From NCBI RefSeq assembly GCF_014805625.2, contig NW_023998414.1:39592846-39656845 (forward strand): a DNA stretch of 64,000 bases, given 5' to 3'. A program made the translations under genes and the position numbers. The stretch comes from Glossina fuscipes (Eukaryota; Arthropoda; Insecta; Diptera; Glossinidae). How positions within the stretch are numbered: position 1 is the stretch's first letter; each line of letters starts with the position of its first letter. The notes under the pieces were generated by a model. It did no database searches and was not told the origin of the DNA. It worked only from the letters and a program-made list of their open reading frames with translations. This document shows positions 29,450 to 41,650 of the stretch, piece after piece.

Positions 29450-29900
29450 TTGACGGAAAGGTTTTTCCCCTTTTGCCTATTTTTACTTTTGAACATATGT
29501 CACGGATGCCTGCGGGTAATGGTGGTAATTGATCAACAGCACCGTGGAAGCCTTATGGCGGAAGCAAGCGTTGATCAATTTGTGAGTCCTGACTGCTTGG
29601 GTGCGGCCCTTCGGGGAGAACTGGTGATAGTTGTGGTTGGCGAGTTCCTAGCTAAAATGGAACAATTTGAGTGCAGCTAGGCCTCACCATTGACCAGATT
29701 TATTGTTCCATACACAATAAACCGTTCTGGACTCTGGTGCTGTTTAGGCCCCTACTCTGTGGGGATTGTCTAACTCGCCAGGGGGCGAAGTACGCTTAAA
29801 GTGGCTTGGGCCACCGTGGGGTTAAGCCTTTCAGGCAGGAACCCACGTTAAACCCTTGCCACACAATTTTGTTGTGATGATGTATTAATCACATTACTGA
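29450..29900. other. GC-rich structured island of unknown origin
   Basis: This stretch is visibly richer in G+C than its surroundings and has local inverted repeats. One example is TTGATCAA at about 29528 and 29573, bracketing the AACAGCACCGTGG and GGAAGCAAGCG segments. It lies directly upstream, on the minus strand, of the LINE remnant. It could be an untranslated end of that or another retroelement. I do not recognise it. Confidence 0.35.
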
Positions 29901-31059
29901 GACATATGTAATATATTTTGTTCATTTCGTTGCGCTATTCCTTTCTCCGTTTAATTTTGTCTTTCTTCTCGTTTTCTTTTGGCTACATTTTGTGTGACGA
30001 CGAATGTTTAGTCGTTTCGTTGGCATTCTCAACAACAGCAGAATACAATTCCAACGGCAATCTTGGAACAACAGAGTTGAATACTCAGTAATGTTGAGGT
30101 TAGTAGTCCTAATAAAAGCAATCTTGACAACGCTGGACGTCTGTGGTCTGTGATAATGTTTCGTTAGTTGCACGCTTAAGTATTATGAGAAGGTTGTAAC
30201 GTATCGTACAAATATTTCGGATTTTGGATATCATTTACTTTATGGCACCTATTGTCTTGGGCTTTAATTATAATTTGTAATTTTTTATGAGTGATAATAT
30301 TACATAGGCAAAAATCATCTAAAAAAATTCTATGCTCATATTGCCATGGCGCACACCATTAGACCTTACAGACAGAATACAGCGCATCGGAGATCCTCTA
30401 AGATGAACGCTCTACATTGAGCGTTGTCGTCCTGCTTATACATTATGTCACCATTGAAGTAAAGCATACGATTACCTACAATACTGTTGAACTCCAGGAA
30501 ATGTTCGTTTAATGTGTTAGGATTAACACTACATACAGGTTGACTTTTATTTATGCCAAGTTCTTGCCCATTTTTCGAAGCAATTTTGGATGGAAGTCGG
30601 GTGTCAAGTCTCGCATTAAAATAGAGTCGCTGCCTAGTACGAGCTATTCTGTGCGCTTCGTTTCTGCGGAAGGCTTCCCAGTTAGTTTAATTCGGCCTAC
30701 ACTTCTCGATTTTATAAGTCCCATCATGGACTCTAACCGCTCTTATTAAATGAATTGCGGTGGTTTGGTCCTTTTATCAAAATAGGTCTTAATTGGTTTG
30801 TCATAAGATTTAAGCAGATTGGAAGATAAGTAAGTTAGCTTGAGCAAGCTTACAGATCCTAAATGTCTACAACTAAGAGATATCAATTATATATTAAATA
30901 CTATCAACGATATTTCATGATCGAATATACTTTGAGGCCGCCGTGAGCTTCTCTGCGGATCTTCCTGTCTTTGGCAATATGGCTGAAATCTCTACACATG
31001 GTAAACTCTACATCTTTCGTAGTCTACGCAAAGTCTCGTCACAACAAGTATTTTAGTAA

Positions 31060-31400
31060 AAGATTCAGTGCCTGTCTGAGCAATGGTGCTATACTACATT
31101 TTCTTGTCCTTATTAATCCTTTAGCCCTTACAATTTTTATCAAACTAACCTTCAGAATGGGATTCTGGTTCCGCAATTTATTAACGATCGCTACTGTCCG
31201 GGCGTTTGTCCTGCATGGTCTTTCGGCATAGATTTCGATCTGCTTTTCCTTCGCAGCCTATCACTAATATTTTATTCTCCTTGCAACGCACACTTAATAC
31301 CGTCAGTATTTTGGGACTAACGTGTTCATAGTCAAGTCAAATTGGGATTTACTACCGCTTCCTTGATTAGCTCGCGATTTTTACAATTAAAGTCAAATAC
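31060..31400 (-). mobile_element. Second LINE ORF1 fragment
   Basis: On the minus strand around 31190-31140 the frame reads IVNKLRNQNPILKVSL, similar to the duplicated ORF1 motif near 29000-29200 (IAKLRWQNPIL). Flanking codons are interrupted by stops. Together with 29210-27790 it marks this neighbourhood as a nest of related element remnants. Confidence 0.5.
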
Positions 31401-33806
31401 GATTTGATTACTGGCACCACCTTAGCTGTAGCAGCTTCAAAAAAAGGGTGATGGGTGATTCCACTTTATTTTTGATTTTCTCAACTTACTTCCGAGTTAT
31501 TTATTCTTCCCAATGCTTTACTTTCACGTTACCTACAACTATCATTATCATGGGTTAGTAGCATCTTTAATATTTGCTTTAATATTTTAACCTTTACCTC
31601 TTGTTGCAAAGTCCATGTTAACCGACAAAAATTTTTCTGTTAATTCCTTGTGTGAATATATCAAATACATTTGTAAGCAAATAAAATTAATAAATATATA
31701 AATAATAAGTAAATTAGATAAAGATAAGTTATTTCTACAATGTAATTCTATTTTTTAGTAATAAAAAATTTCTTCATATTTCTGAAAATGGACACTTTCG
31801 CTGAGGTAAATTGAAGCAATTGGCAAACATAAAGTTTAGAATTTTTCAATGTGAAATAAACGTTGAGAAGAAAACAATTTATATTTGCCGCATACGGTTT
31901 TATTCAAGAAGCACTTGCATTGCAAATCATAACCTGCCAAGAATTCAATTAGATTTCAGATCTGTTAAGCGTTTAGTTCTAATAAAATTGTGTTTTAATT
32001 CATTTTGTACATTTAATATTATCCGGCGAACTTACATCGTGAATCATGTCTGGTTCGAAATTCATTGAGAATCACTTAATGAAAGGTGAACGAATGTGGC
32101 TCATTAAGTCGCGAACCTAAGTCTGGGTTAGGGTATAACTCGACCCAATAAATATTGTCTTCTCAGCTTATAATAAGAAAATTACAATCTCTTATTATTT
32201 CTTGAACCTCTGAAAACTTTTACGCAACATTATGAACTTTTCGACATCGATTAGTTGGTATAGTATTTGTAACAATAATCAAATAATCTCTTAAATATGC
32301 ACGATTGATATCAAAGCAAACATTGTTTGCTTCTTTGGGCCAATCGCTCTAACTTTGGTTCTTTTTGTAAACTCAGTCTTAGCTGAAAAACTTTCGGCTC
32401 ACTTTGTGACATCAATTGGTAGGAAGTTATTTTGGCTCCGGCTAGCTCATAATTCAAAAAAAAAAAAAAATTACACATACCGTACGCATACAGTTTAATC
32501 TGCAGCCATTGCTTCCAACACGCAATTCCTAATATTCTATGCTTTCATCTTTTTCTTTATTTTGCTTGCATGGCATTAATCACGATAAAAAGTATTTATG
32601 ACTTCATTTTATGACAGGTGTCAACGGCATAGCTCGTTCGCGGTAGAGCGTTACTAAATTTATGACTTCCCGGGCTATACGACAAAAAAAAAAAAAAATC
32701 AATATAAAAGTAAAGAAAAAATTATAAAGTTTATACGGTGCGACTTGGCGCACGAATTAAGACCATCTGTGATGCCCGCTGTTGTTTGTACTGTTCGCTT
32801 TTCGCTGGTCCATTCCGAGTCCTTTAGCCCGTATTCCCACCCACCCATACTCCGCTTCAGCAGTAGGGTATCCCGCTTAGTCAAGCATTATTTATTTTTT
32901 TCTTCTTCTTTTGCTTCTTTTTATTATACATGCAAATAAAAAAAAATGAAAATAGAAAAACTACAAATTGATTCCTTGCTGATGATGATGTAGTACGATG
33001 ATAGTAACTCCTGCACTGGCTGCCCGCAGATGTTCTTCACATGTTATCATTTACGCAGTACTATGCACCGTTTTATTAATACTTTTATTATTTCTAGCCA
33101 TACAGTTGAAACACTTCTGCAAGATTATCACACAACTCGCTCTTCACAGCACAAACCTTTCGGCGACACAACACTGACTCACTCTCCCCGCACAAATCCA
33201 AATTGTCCTGTTGTCCAAAGCATTAAAAGAAAAAATATCTACTCAAATCACGCAGACGGACTTTGCACTTTTCCTCTTTTTATAGTTCTCTCTTGCATAA
33301 TAGCGTCATTTAGCAAAAGAGACCGTTATGAATACAGGTTTTGGCACAGCGGTAGGCTGTTATTACGGTCTTACTTACTCTATTGTGGTAGAGCAGCGGT
33401 CAAATCAGACCGACGGAACCCTTACACTACAAATATACGCGGACGTTACACAGGATAATGTTCCTCCACTGTCCTGCTTTATAACGCCACTCTCTTCGCG
33501 GTTTCCCCCGCTTCTTCTATTATATATTCGTTTTTTACTGGAAATATATTTGTTCACGATTGACGGAGGATGATTCCATCTTCTTTCAATATGAATATAC
33601 GGGAAGAAGTAATATTAATAGAGCAGACAGACAGACCCCATTCACACTATATCCGCGGACGTCACAACTCTCTGTAGATAAGTGATTATTGGTAAATGGT
33701 AATATCGCAAACCATATCCTATCAATGGTTCACTGAAAATTAAATTTGCCAAAAAGGCAAGGGGTAGTGAAAGGCAAACGAGTGTGACTCATAAAGGTTA
33801 ACAACA
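31401..33806. other. Repeat-poor spacer with a possible tRNA-like relic
   Basis: No coding gene was recognised. At about 32630-32695 the stretch TAGCTCGTTCGCGGTAGAGCG resembles a tRNA A-box region and is followed within 60 bases by a poly(A) run. This suggests another short retroelement, but no B-box or target duplication was clear. Around 33400-33450 and 33630-33670 two similar segments contain ACTACAAATATACGCGGACGT and its variant. Confidence 0.35.
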
Positions 33807-33876
33807 GCGATTTAACATTGTCTTCATTAATCATGATTAGTCTGTTCTCCGGAGTAATTGAAATGTGGTTTCAGGT
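33807..33876 (+). repeat. 70-bp direct repeat, left copy, flanking the dynein-like frame
   Basis: It begins GCGATTTAACATTGTCTTC and ends TGGTTTCAGGT. The second copy, at 34965-35034, differs by one base (CCGGAG versus CCGAAG). The spacing is 1158 bp. Confidence 0.9.
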
Positions 33877-34348
33877 GTAGGAAAACAAGTAGGCGTTGGT
33901 TTTATTTTTTTTGGTATGTCAAGTTTTCTTTTTTGTTGGGAACGTTTTTTTGATTATTCAATTTTTGGGTTTTGTTCAGTTCAGTAAAAATAAATAAAAT
34001 GAAAAAAAAATTAAATTTAAAAATTTTTAAAAAAATGTGTATAACAATATAAAGAAAGACTTTTTTTAAGTTGGAGTAAAAACTGTGATAATTTGATTTA
34101 CGAAATTTTTTTGAAACAAAATTTTCGATAAATTGTAAAATTTTTTTAAATTCGCGTAAATTGAAAAAAGGAAAAAAGAAAAGTATTTTGGAAGACTACT
34201 GCAAAAATTTTTAACTTAACCCAGCAAGACTGCTATCGCAACTATTTGGTTTTGAGTTTGTTTTTTTTTAATCATCTTCACTAAAAGAATCCAACGCCAT
34301 TGAATATAAGTTTGCCATCAAATTAAAACACTACGTCAATTATCAATA

Positions 34349-34750
34349 ATGGAAAAGACGGAAAAGAGAGCCAAAATCACTCTACCGAACGATAAATCTT
34401 CAAAAACCACAATCGCTGACAAAACTGTAAAGATTGCCGGAGGTGACAAACTAACGCCTAAAGGCAAATCTGCTGCAAAGTTGGCGAAAACGGGAGCTGG
34501 TAAAGGAAAATCTCCGGGAGGAGAAGGAGCTGGTGATGCTGATGACCTTGATGCCTGGATTAAGTCGCGTCAACTACTTAAACCGGACGATCAACTAGAG
34601 CTGACAGAAGCTGAACTTGGCGAACAAATAACCAAAGCTCTAACGCCCACCAATACTAATGTGGTTCTCAATTTTGTAGTGTACAGTTTCAAGGAGGGCA
34701 CTTTTGTTAAGATTCCACCCGCTGGTAATACGGTCACAATATTTCAATAG
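34349..34750 (+). pseudogene. Truncated axonemal dynein intermediate chain (DNAI1-like) N-terminus
   Basis: A 133-codon frame starts with a Lys-rich, low-complexity N-terminus. It then has WIKSRQLLKPDDQLELTEAEL, a TKAL segment and VVYSFKEGTF, matching the N-terminal region of DNAI1 (PPDQLELTDAEL ... RYSFKEGTYK). DNAI1 is an outer dynein arm intermediate chain of about 700 residues that carries WD repeats; here the frame stops (TAG) soon after TVTIFQ. Directly after the stop is GGCTGGCGAA|GTAAGT, a plausible old donor site, which suggests this is a first exon with a nonsense codon just before its splice site. No WD-repeat exons were found in the window. It sits between two 70-bp direct repeats. 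The alternative is a young, short testis gene that uses this stop. Confidence 0.6.
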
Positions 34751-34922
34751 GCTGGCGAAGTAAGTGAACACCTAACACACTCACATTCACTACACAATCA
34801 CTTACACCTTAAAAATTTATAAAGATTCTATAGGGTAAAATCACTTTCATGAACCCCCCAATTTCGGCGAGCTAGTCAGATAACGTTAAGAGCCCTTTGA
34901 GCTGCTTTGCATGCTACACAGC

Positions 34923-35067
34923 TAGGATTGTTATGCTAGGAAGATGGGTCGCCGAATTTTTTCGGCGATTTAACATTGTCTTCATTAATCATGATTAGTC
35001 TGTTCTCCGAAGTAATTGAAATGTGGTTTCAGGTAGGATTGTTATGCAAGGAAGATGGGTCGCCGAG
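34923..35067 (+). repeat. Local tandem duplication (~112-bp unit)
   Basis: The stretch AGGATTGTTATGCTAGGAAG with the following GATGGGTCGCCGA occurs at about 34923-34955 and recurs with one difference at about 35035-35067. The right copy of the 70-bp repeat lies between them, so the right repeat arrived in, or was copied with, a small tandem duplication. Confidence 0.75.
34965..35034 (+). repeat. 70-bp direct repeat, right copy
   Basis: Partner of 33807-33876, with one mismatch over 70 bases. It ends in TTTCAGGT, which resembles a splice acceptor. Confidence 0.9.
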
Positions 35068-36622
35068 TTTTTTTATTTATTTAAAGAGAAATTTTAAATC
35101 GCTAAGTAATATTTGTATTATTATATCTTGCTTAACCTGCTCAACACCGATGCTATAAGACATCCTATTGCGATACTAATAGATCTTTACTACTAATAGA
35201 TCGCAAGTCAAGTGTGAAGAAGAAAATAAAAGAGCGATTGATTCGCTTGGTTTTGTCATTAAACAGAATGATTATTTTTATCGAATTTTTATTCATTTTT
35301 ATATTAAAATTATTTCATATCCTAGCAGCGTACAATAAACAGATGTAAGGGAACAATCCAAAAGGGATGTTGTGCTAACACATACTTAAAAATGTGTTGC
35401 TTGCTGCAGCACGATCACAACTATGTCTAGTGTATTTAGACGGTTTAATAGCATTTTGTGACTTTTCCAGATCATTCACTCTATTGTTGTTTTTTTGTCT
35501 ATTTGTTCGACGATTTCCTGGCATTTATTCACTTCTTATTTCATGTTTTTCATTTTACCAGTAAAGCCCTCATGAATTTTAGACACATGGTCGCTGAACT
35601 TTACCTCTGTTTCATGAATTGCCACTTGCAGTCGAGCAGCGCTGGCTATCACTGGCAGCTGTTTTTGGCGGCACTTTGATTAGTATTTCGAGCACGATTT
35701 GTTGCCTATTTATCACTACAGATTTATTAGGCGCACTTTTTACTATTTTAAATTAAATAAAATAGTTATTACTAAACAACATGCGGAGCCGCCATAGCGC
35801 TCCATTGTTTGCGTTTTTTACTGTTATCACTATCGTTGTTGAGCGTAATATAATTCCTTTGTTCGTTTCTTTCTTTGACATCTTTCTTTCCCTCTTTTTT
35901 GTTCTTTTCTTTTCCAATGGATAAGTTTATCCACTTAATTTATTTAAAATTTCTTCTATGCGTTAAATTTTATTAATATACTTTTAACAAATTCTTTTAA
36001 ATTTTATCGACGCCAACAAATTTTACATGCACTTTGCTAGAGTTGCCAAATGTTCCCTCATATAAGCATTGAGAAACGGTAAGATTATTCAGATTAGCTA
36101 AATGAGATCCATTGTTAAACTGGATTTATGACAATCTATACTTTTACTCGACGTATAATGAGATTTCAGATAACATATGATACCGTCAAGTAAATCTTTC
36201 TTCTTAATAAAGGATATTTCTTTAAACGTGCCAAATTAGGTAAGCTTAATCTATCTAATATATATGAGGGAATGGATTTATAACATAAATTGATAATATA
36301 ATCACGTTAACTTATAGTCTTTGAACAACTGTGATCAGAGCGATCTATAGAAAAACCTAATGACGCTGAATAAAAAGTTATTCTACGTTTGCAAGTATGT
36401 TTTCAATACCTCGCAGTGAACTTCTCTTTATTAATAATGGGTATTAATGTAATTCACACTTTGCAAAAATTATAGAAGCATTATTGAGCCCAATTGCACC
36501 GAACAAAATTGATTATTCGAGGTGTGGACTTGAAGTTACACTCGAGTAGTAATAGGTAATAGGTAATCACTAAAATTAAAATCAATTTCAACTATACCTG
36601 GTGCAATGAAACTAGACATGTA
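35068..36622. other. Non-coding spacer
   Basis: No gene recognised. A stretch near 35570-35690 has minus-strand frames with charged, helix-like residues but repeated stops; it may be a decayed element. The rest is AT-rich. Confidence 0.35.
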
Positions 36623-36945
36623 AACGTATATGCGTTCATTCCAAGTTGATGAGAATGTCACGTTGGTCAATACACTGTTTATAGGTGNNNNNNNNNNCGC
36701 AGGAATAAGTATATAACAATATAATAGGTAACTAAGTTCAGCGCATAGAGGTATTTCCCCAATGATTGAATTTAGATACCTTGGATTCGCAATTGGAAAA
36801 ATATTACACCTATCATGTAGATCGACTGGATATATATCCGATACTTGATCCTTGTTTATAAATGTATATTATTCCAAAAACATTGTTCTAATACTCTGAT
36901 TTATATATTGCATCAAGAATTCTTTTTATGTCCTTTTTAAGATTG
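36623..36945. repeat. Direct repeat copy A (interrupted by assembly gap)
   Basis: It is nearly identical to 37589-37962, from AACGTATATGCGTTCAT to TCCTTTTTAAGATTG. The 10 Ns at 36688-36697 replace a segment that is 64 bp long in copy B. Small differences elsewhere, such as an extra ATA near 36746, show the copies are not an assembly duplicate of one locus. Confidence 0.85.
36688..36697. other. Assembly gap (10 N)
   Basis: Ten consecutive N. Comparison with the second repeat copy suggests about 64 real bases (37654-37717 in copy B) belong here. Confidence 0.95.
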
Positions 36946-37588
36946 CATAGCTGCGATGGTGCAGCTATGCGCAGGTCCGTAGTGTATTTTAGTGTGGTAT
37001 TCCACGTCACCAGTTGAGGAGTTAGAAATAGCACCATACCTATCACCGCTAGCGGTAGTAAATTTCTTTGGTTTCATCATTTTCTTTGAAGACTACTAAA
37101 GTATCCGCAAATTTTAGGCAGAATACAATGTATTCGTCTACGTTTGTGAACACTTCATTAGTGGTGTCCCTCGTTGCGAAAAAAGATGTACCTTCATCTC
37201 TATAAGAATTGACATCCCAGACGTGTTCTTCTTTGTTATTATTTCAGTATTTCAACGAATTCCGGGTCTCCCACCCAGCTGTGGTAATGGATAAGGGGTT
37301 GAAATTCTTCCTCCCTCGGCTCAATAGCCTGCGGTTAGCGATCTTCCGTATAACCTGTGGAAAATGTTCTGGGTGTCTTGTTAAAGTTTTTGAAAAATTG
37401 GTATTTCGATATTTTCGTTCAACATCTCGGTCCTCATGGGTGTTGGCACGCATAATTTCCATGCTGCTTCTCCGTACTTTAAGAGCATCGGTAATGATCC
37501 CGCCTTTGTTCTTCGCTAAATGAATTTCGATAACGGAATTCTTGTCGCTCTACGCGGAGACAACAAGCCTCTGAGACTCTCTCTCCTT

Positions 37589-37962
37589 AACGTATATGCG
37601 TTCATCCCAAGTTGATGAGAATGTCACGTTGGTCAATACACTGTTTATAGGTGTTCGGGTCGTCGTTGAACCTGTATTAAAAGCTATAGGTAGAACATTT
37701 ATTGGTTGGAGTTCGATCGCAGGAATAAGTATATAACAATATAATAGGTAACTAAGTTCAGCGCGAGGTATTTCCCCAATGATTGAATTTAGATACCTTG
37801 GATTCGCGATTGGAAAAATATTACACCTATCATGTAGATCGACTGGATGTATATCCGACACTTGATCCTTGTTTATAAATGTATATTATTCCAAAAACAT
37901 TGTGCTAATATTTTGATCTGTATATCGCATCAAAGATCGTTTTTATGTCCTTTTTAAGATTG
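37589..37962. repeat. Direct repeat copy B, complete
   Basis: The intact 374-bp partner of copy A, 966 bp downstream. A 103-codon minus-strand frame (37861-37550) crosses it with no recognised family. It may be part of a retroelement coding region. The copy ends just left of a reverse transcriptase fragment. Confidence 0.8.
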
Positions 37963-38130
37963 GTGCACCTTTTAGTGTCACGGGTACTCGTGGGTATCGG
38001 CATCTCGCTAATGGCTGCAGTTTTCTCGGGGTCCGTTTAGATACCCTGCTCTGTAATCACGTGGCCCAGGTATTTAAGCTTACTCTTATCGAACTAGCAC
38101 TTCTCCTCGTTGATCCGTAGATTGTTTTAT
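37963..38130 (-). mobile_element. Ty3/gypsy reverse transcriptase fragment
   Basis: The minus-strand translation includes SKLKYLGHVITEQGI followed by a TDPEKTAAI segment, the conserved end of the gypsy-type RT domain. The piece is short and carries in-frame stops. It lies downstream of the integrase fragment at 39.3 kb, which is out of order for one element, so it comes from a rearranged or second copy. Confidence 0.7.
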
Positions 38131-38499
38131 TTGTCGTTTTGTCTTTTTTTTGTTTTTTACTTATTTTATTTTTTTTCCTCACAATTGTCCGCGATCGCTT
38201 GTTATCTCGTTGGCATCTGATGACGAATGTCATTTCGCCTTTTCTTATGCAGACCATCCGGCAGAGTTGTCATTGCCAATTCGCTTTTATTATGCGTGGT
38301 GGTTTTGCGCCGACCACTTTGCAGTGCTCTATTTTACGTGGGTTCTTATGGGCATTCAAGTACCCGTCATTGTTGTTACGTGCTCGCAACAAACATATTA
38401 GGCAAGTACGTTTTCTTGGTTGCTTGTTGGTATTTTTTCTTTTTATTGTACATTTTGCATACAAATCATGCAAAAACTCGTTTCATCCATAAAATATAT

Positions 38500-38845
38500 A
38501 AATTCTTGAACAGTTTCAAATTTGAAATGCATCTAAACATGTCCCTCTGTTCGTCTGTTCATTTATCCGTCTGTGGAACTGTGTAACGATTCCATCGTTA
38601 GCGAAAACGAAGACATCGCCGGCAAATTTGCAAAAGAATTTAGAAGTGACTTAAAGTTTTCCAAGGACATGCCTATAACGCCCGCAAACCTATGCGACAA
38701 AAAGTTTTATTTCCTAAATAGAAAAAATCGGCCGCGCTTTCTTCATATTAAAACGCATGAAAATGTAGTCGTTTACTTTTTTTGTCTTTTTTAAAATAAT
38801 CGCGATGGGTATAAAAGATTCGGTCACGACCGAATATAATTTTCT
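38500..38845 (+). repeat. Partial interspersed repeat ending GATGGGTATAAAAGATTCGG
   Basis: It shares its right end (ATGGGTATAAAAGATTCG at about 38805-38822, then a palindromic GGTCACGACC) with the element at 59681-60085. It also contains the short CTGTTCGTCTG-type motif seen in that fly repeat class. Confidence 0.55.
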
Positions 38846-39271
38846 TGCTTGTTGAATTTGAGCCTGTTCGAGCAACATTAATAGTGATTGGTAAAGGATT
38901 ACCAATCATTATTTTTAGTATGACAAGTAAAAAATATATAGCTAACTTCTTTATACTATTCTGAACGTACACTGTTGTGTTTAAAGATATAATAATGAAA
39001 AATAATTGAGATAAAATATAATAAATAATATTTTTCATATATAATATTTATCATTTTTTGAGCATATCAATATTTTATCACGTATAGCTAAATGATATGC
39101 AGATTAGCTTGTTAGATTAGTATGTTATTTCAAGTTTTCAATTCAAGGTGAATATTGATTCGTCCAGTTTTAACCAATTCTTTTTAATGTGTTACGTCCA
39201 AAACAACTATGGGTGCAAGTGTCATAAATTCACCACGTTGAATCGCGTTTATAATAACTTCGTTGAAATTT

Positions 39272-41650
39272 TCAATACATACCATACTGTAGGTCGAAAT
39301 GATTGATACGGATACCTATCCAATAGAAATTTTGTTTAATCGTTTCCATCCTTTTTATGATGCCAAGATGTCCTCCGCTTGGTCCGTTGTGATATTCCTT
39401 TATAATTTCCCAAGTTCTCCCTTGTAGGACCACCAATAACTTCTTAGCCCATGAACCACTTTCCTTTCCCATATTTGCCATAAATATTCATCTTGGGTGA
39501 TGAGACTTTGCCTTTGAGCCCAATATGCCTTTTTGGAAATCAAACTTTCTTTTGCAATCTGTTCCCAGGTGGGATGCTCCCCCTTTTCTATGGCCGCTAA
39601 TATCACGTTCAAATCTTCGTCAGTAATTTGTCCACCGCGTATACTTTCCTTCGAAAAGGTCCGGCCGACGGTGACACCTTTTTTATTCTTGCTTATTACG
39701 CGATGTTTGCAGTACGGGTCGCATGGACGTCTGGACATGGCATCCGTATTACCATGAGATTACCAATTCTATTGAAGATCGAGAAATGGTCAGTTTGTAG
39801 TTTTTCAGTCTACCTGGCCCATTGTTCTTCTGACTCATTGGAGTTGAGTAGCCATCACAGACCAGCATGGTCTGTTCTTAAGTGGAGCTGTTGTCCCTAT
39901 AGATACTTGTGGAAGCACTTGATAAATAGCATTTTTTGCAGTGGTTATCGTCGTGTGACACAATAATTTCTCTCCGATTTGGATAGGCGTTTACTGTAGT
40001 ATGCTGCTACCTTTTCGCTGCCATCAATTTCCTGAGAGAGCACGCTGCCTCAGCCTTCCGCACAGACGTCAGTATCACTATTTTCCTGGTAAATGGATAA
40101 GCTAAAATGAACGCCGTGCAAAAAAGCTGCTGAGCCTCCTCCAATAGGCAGGGTTTTTCTTCGCAAGATCAACCCACTGGCAACCATAGTAAACTTAACC
40201 ACAAACCTCGTGCAAATTCTTTGGTCGTGGCCGTTATTTTACTGTCCTGACTTGATCTTCATCAGTGTGCGCCCCATTTGTTGAAACTTTAAGGTTTCAC
40301 TTTTTTCCCAAAGATCATGCACTTTGCGAAACACATACATATTTACGTATATATGTTAATAGTGTGGAATTTTTTCTTGTCGCGTGGGCTTTCAGCCCGC
40401 CAACGTCCTCCCCCACGAGGGCTTGCGGCTCCCCCACGCCTTTGTTGGTTTACATAGTCTACTAATAAAGTATGGTTCTATTAACTTCATGTAGGATATG
40501 CTTATATACGCGTCTGCAATAAAAGCTGAATTGCATACGCATGCATTAACCTGCGTTGGTTAACCCGTTATGGAATTAGAGTTTAACTCGTTGCAGGACC
40601 GAAACATATTAATTTCCATTATATATGCAAATTCATGATTTATCGAAACATAGCTAGTCGAAATATTTCTGATAGCTTTACCCATAGTAGGTGCTTCCTC
40701 AACTGTCGCCGCCCGAAACTATACGCCGACTAACTGTTCAAATTTCCCGTGCGGGTGGTATAGACTGCTAATAATTGAATGGGAAGCACCCGTATCCAGC
40801 GTAATCAAGTAGTTACAACCCTCGATTTCCCCATCGATAGTTAGACTGTTGTTACTTCTAATTGATTGGGTAATACCAATCCTTGGGTTACTAGAATTCG
40901 GAGTCAGCCTGACTCTTTTTATTTCGTTATGGTCTTCTATTCTACTGAGGTTATATGGAATGTCTCCCTTTGTGCTCTTTGTGTGACCAGACGTTGGATT
41001 TCAATAGCCTAGTCTTGAATTAAGTTTCCGACAGGGCCTAGACAACTTGAGGTGACTTACTTCCTTTAATTTAGTCGACCTGGTTGTTCCGCCATTAATT
41101 TGTAACCCAGCCATTCCTTCCTTTAAAGCTATCATTTCGCTTCGCACAGCGTCCGCATTTTCCTTGCTATCCGTTCTAACTTCCTCTTCCAGGACATTCA
41201 GTTTGGCATCAAATTGGCTTAGCGCATCGGCAACCTTCCGTTCCAGCACATTAACTTCGTCTTCAACTTGATTTTTTTGAATTTTGTTAATTTTCGATCC
41301 CATTTCTTGCCGTTGTTCTTCGATTTTCGCTGCCATTCGGTGTTGTCCTGCTTGCATTTGCTATAGGAATTACATAGTAGCGGCATTCGATATGCCCCTA
41401 TCATCTTCGGTTTTTGCACCGTCATGCTCCTTGTGCATTGTAGTTGTATCCTCATCACTACCATTTTTGTACTCATGTATTGCAACGTGCTTTCCCTCTT
41501 GCCCCAGCTGGTCGCATAACCTTTGCTTCAATTCGACTTTGGTACCGCTTGAGAGTATATTTCTCTCTCTCTCAGCTTCTTTTTCAGTTGCTCTACTGCT
41601 AGTTCTCCCAATTTCACCGTGATTTCGCCTTGTCGATCACAATTTCACTT
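39272..41650 (-). mobile_element. Degenerate Ty3/gypsy LTR retrotransposon (gag, protease, RNase H, integrase pieces)
   Basis: Minus-strand order: a coiled-coil gag-like frame (41357-41001, rich in Glu, Lys and Gln heptads); an aspartic protease with LDTGASHSII (about 40810-40770); RNase H-type segments (about 40060-39790, including VAAYYSKRLSKSERNYCVTR) broken by stops and frameshifts; the post-RNase H linker beginning SRRPCDPYC (about 39738-39400); and the integrase zinc-binding segment HNGPSGGHLG ... NFYWIG (about 39400-39300). The RT core is absent between protease and RNase H. No LTR pair was identified. The element is inactive, broken in several places. Confidence 0.75.

Noticed and set aside
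33341..33460. Possible tRNA gene around TGTGGTAGAGCAGCGGTC
   Set aside because: A D-arm-like word occurs, but no anticodon stem or T-arm could be paired around it.
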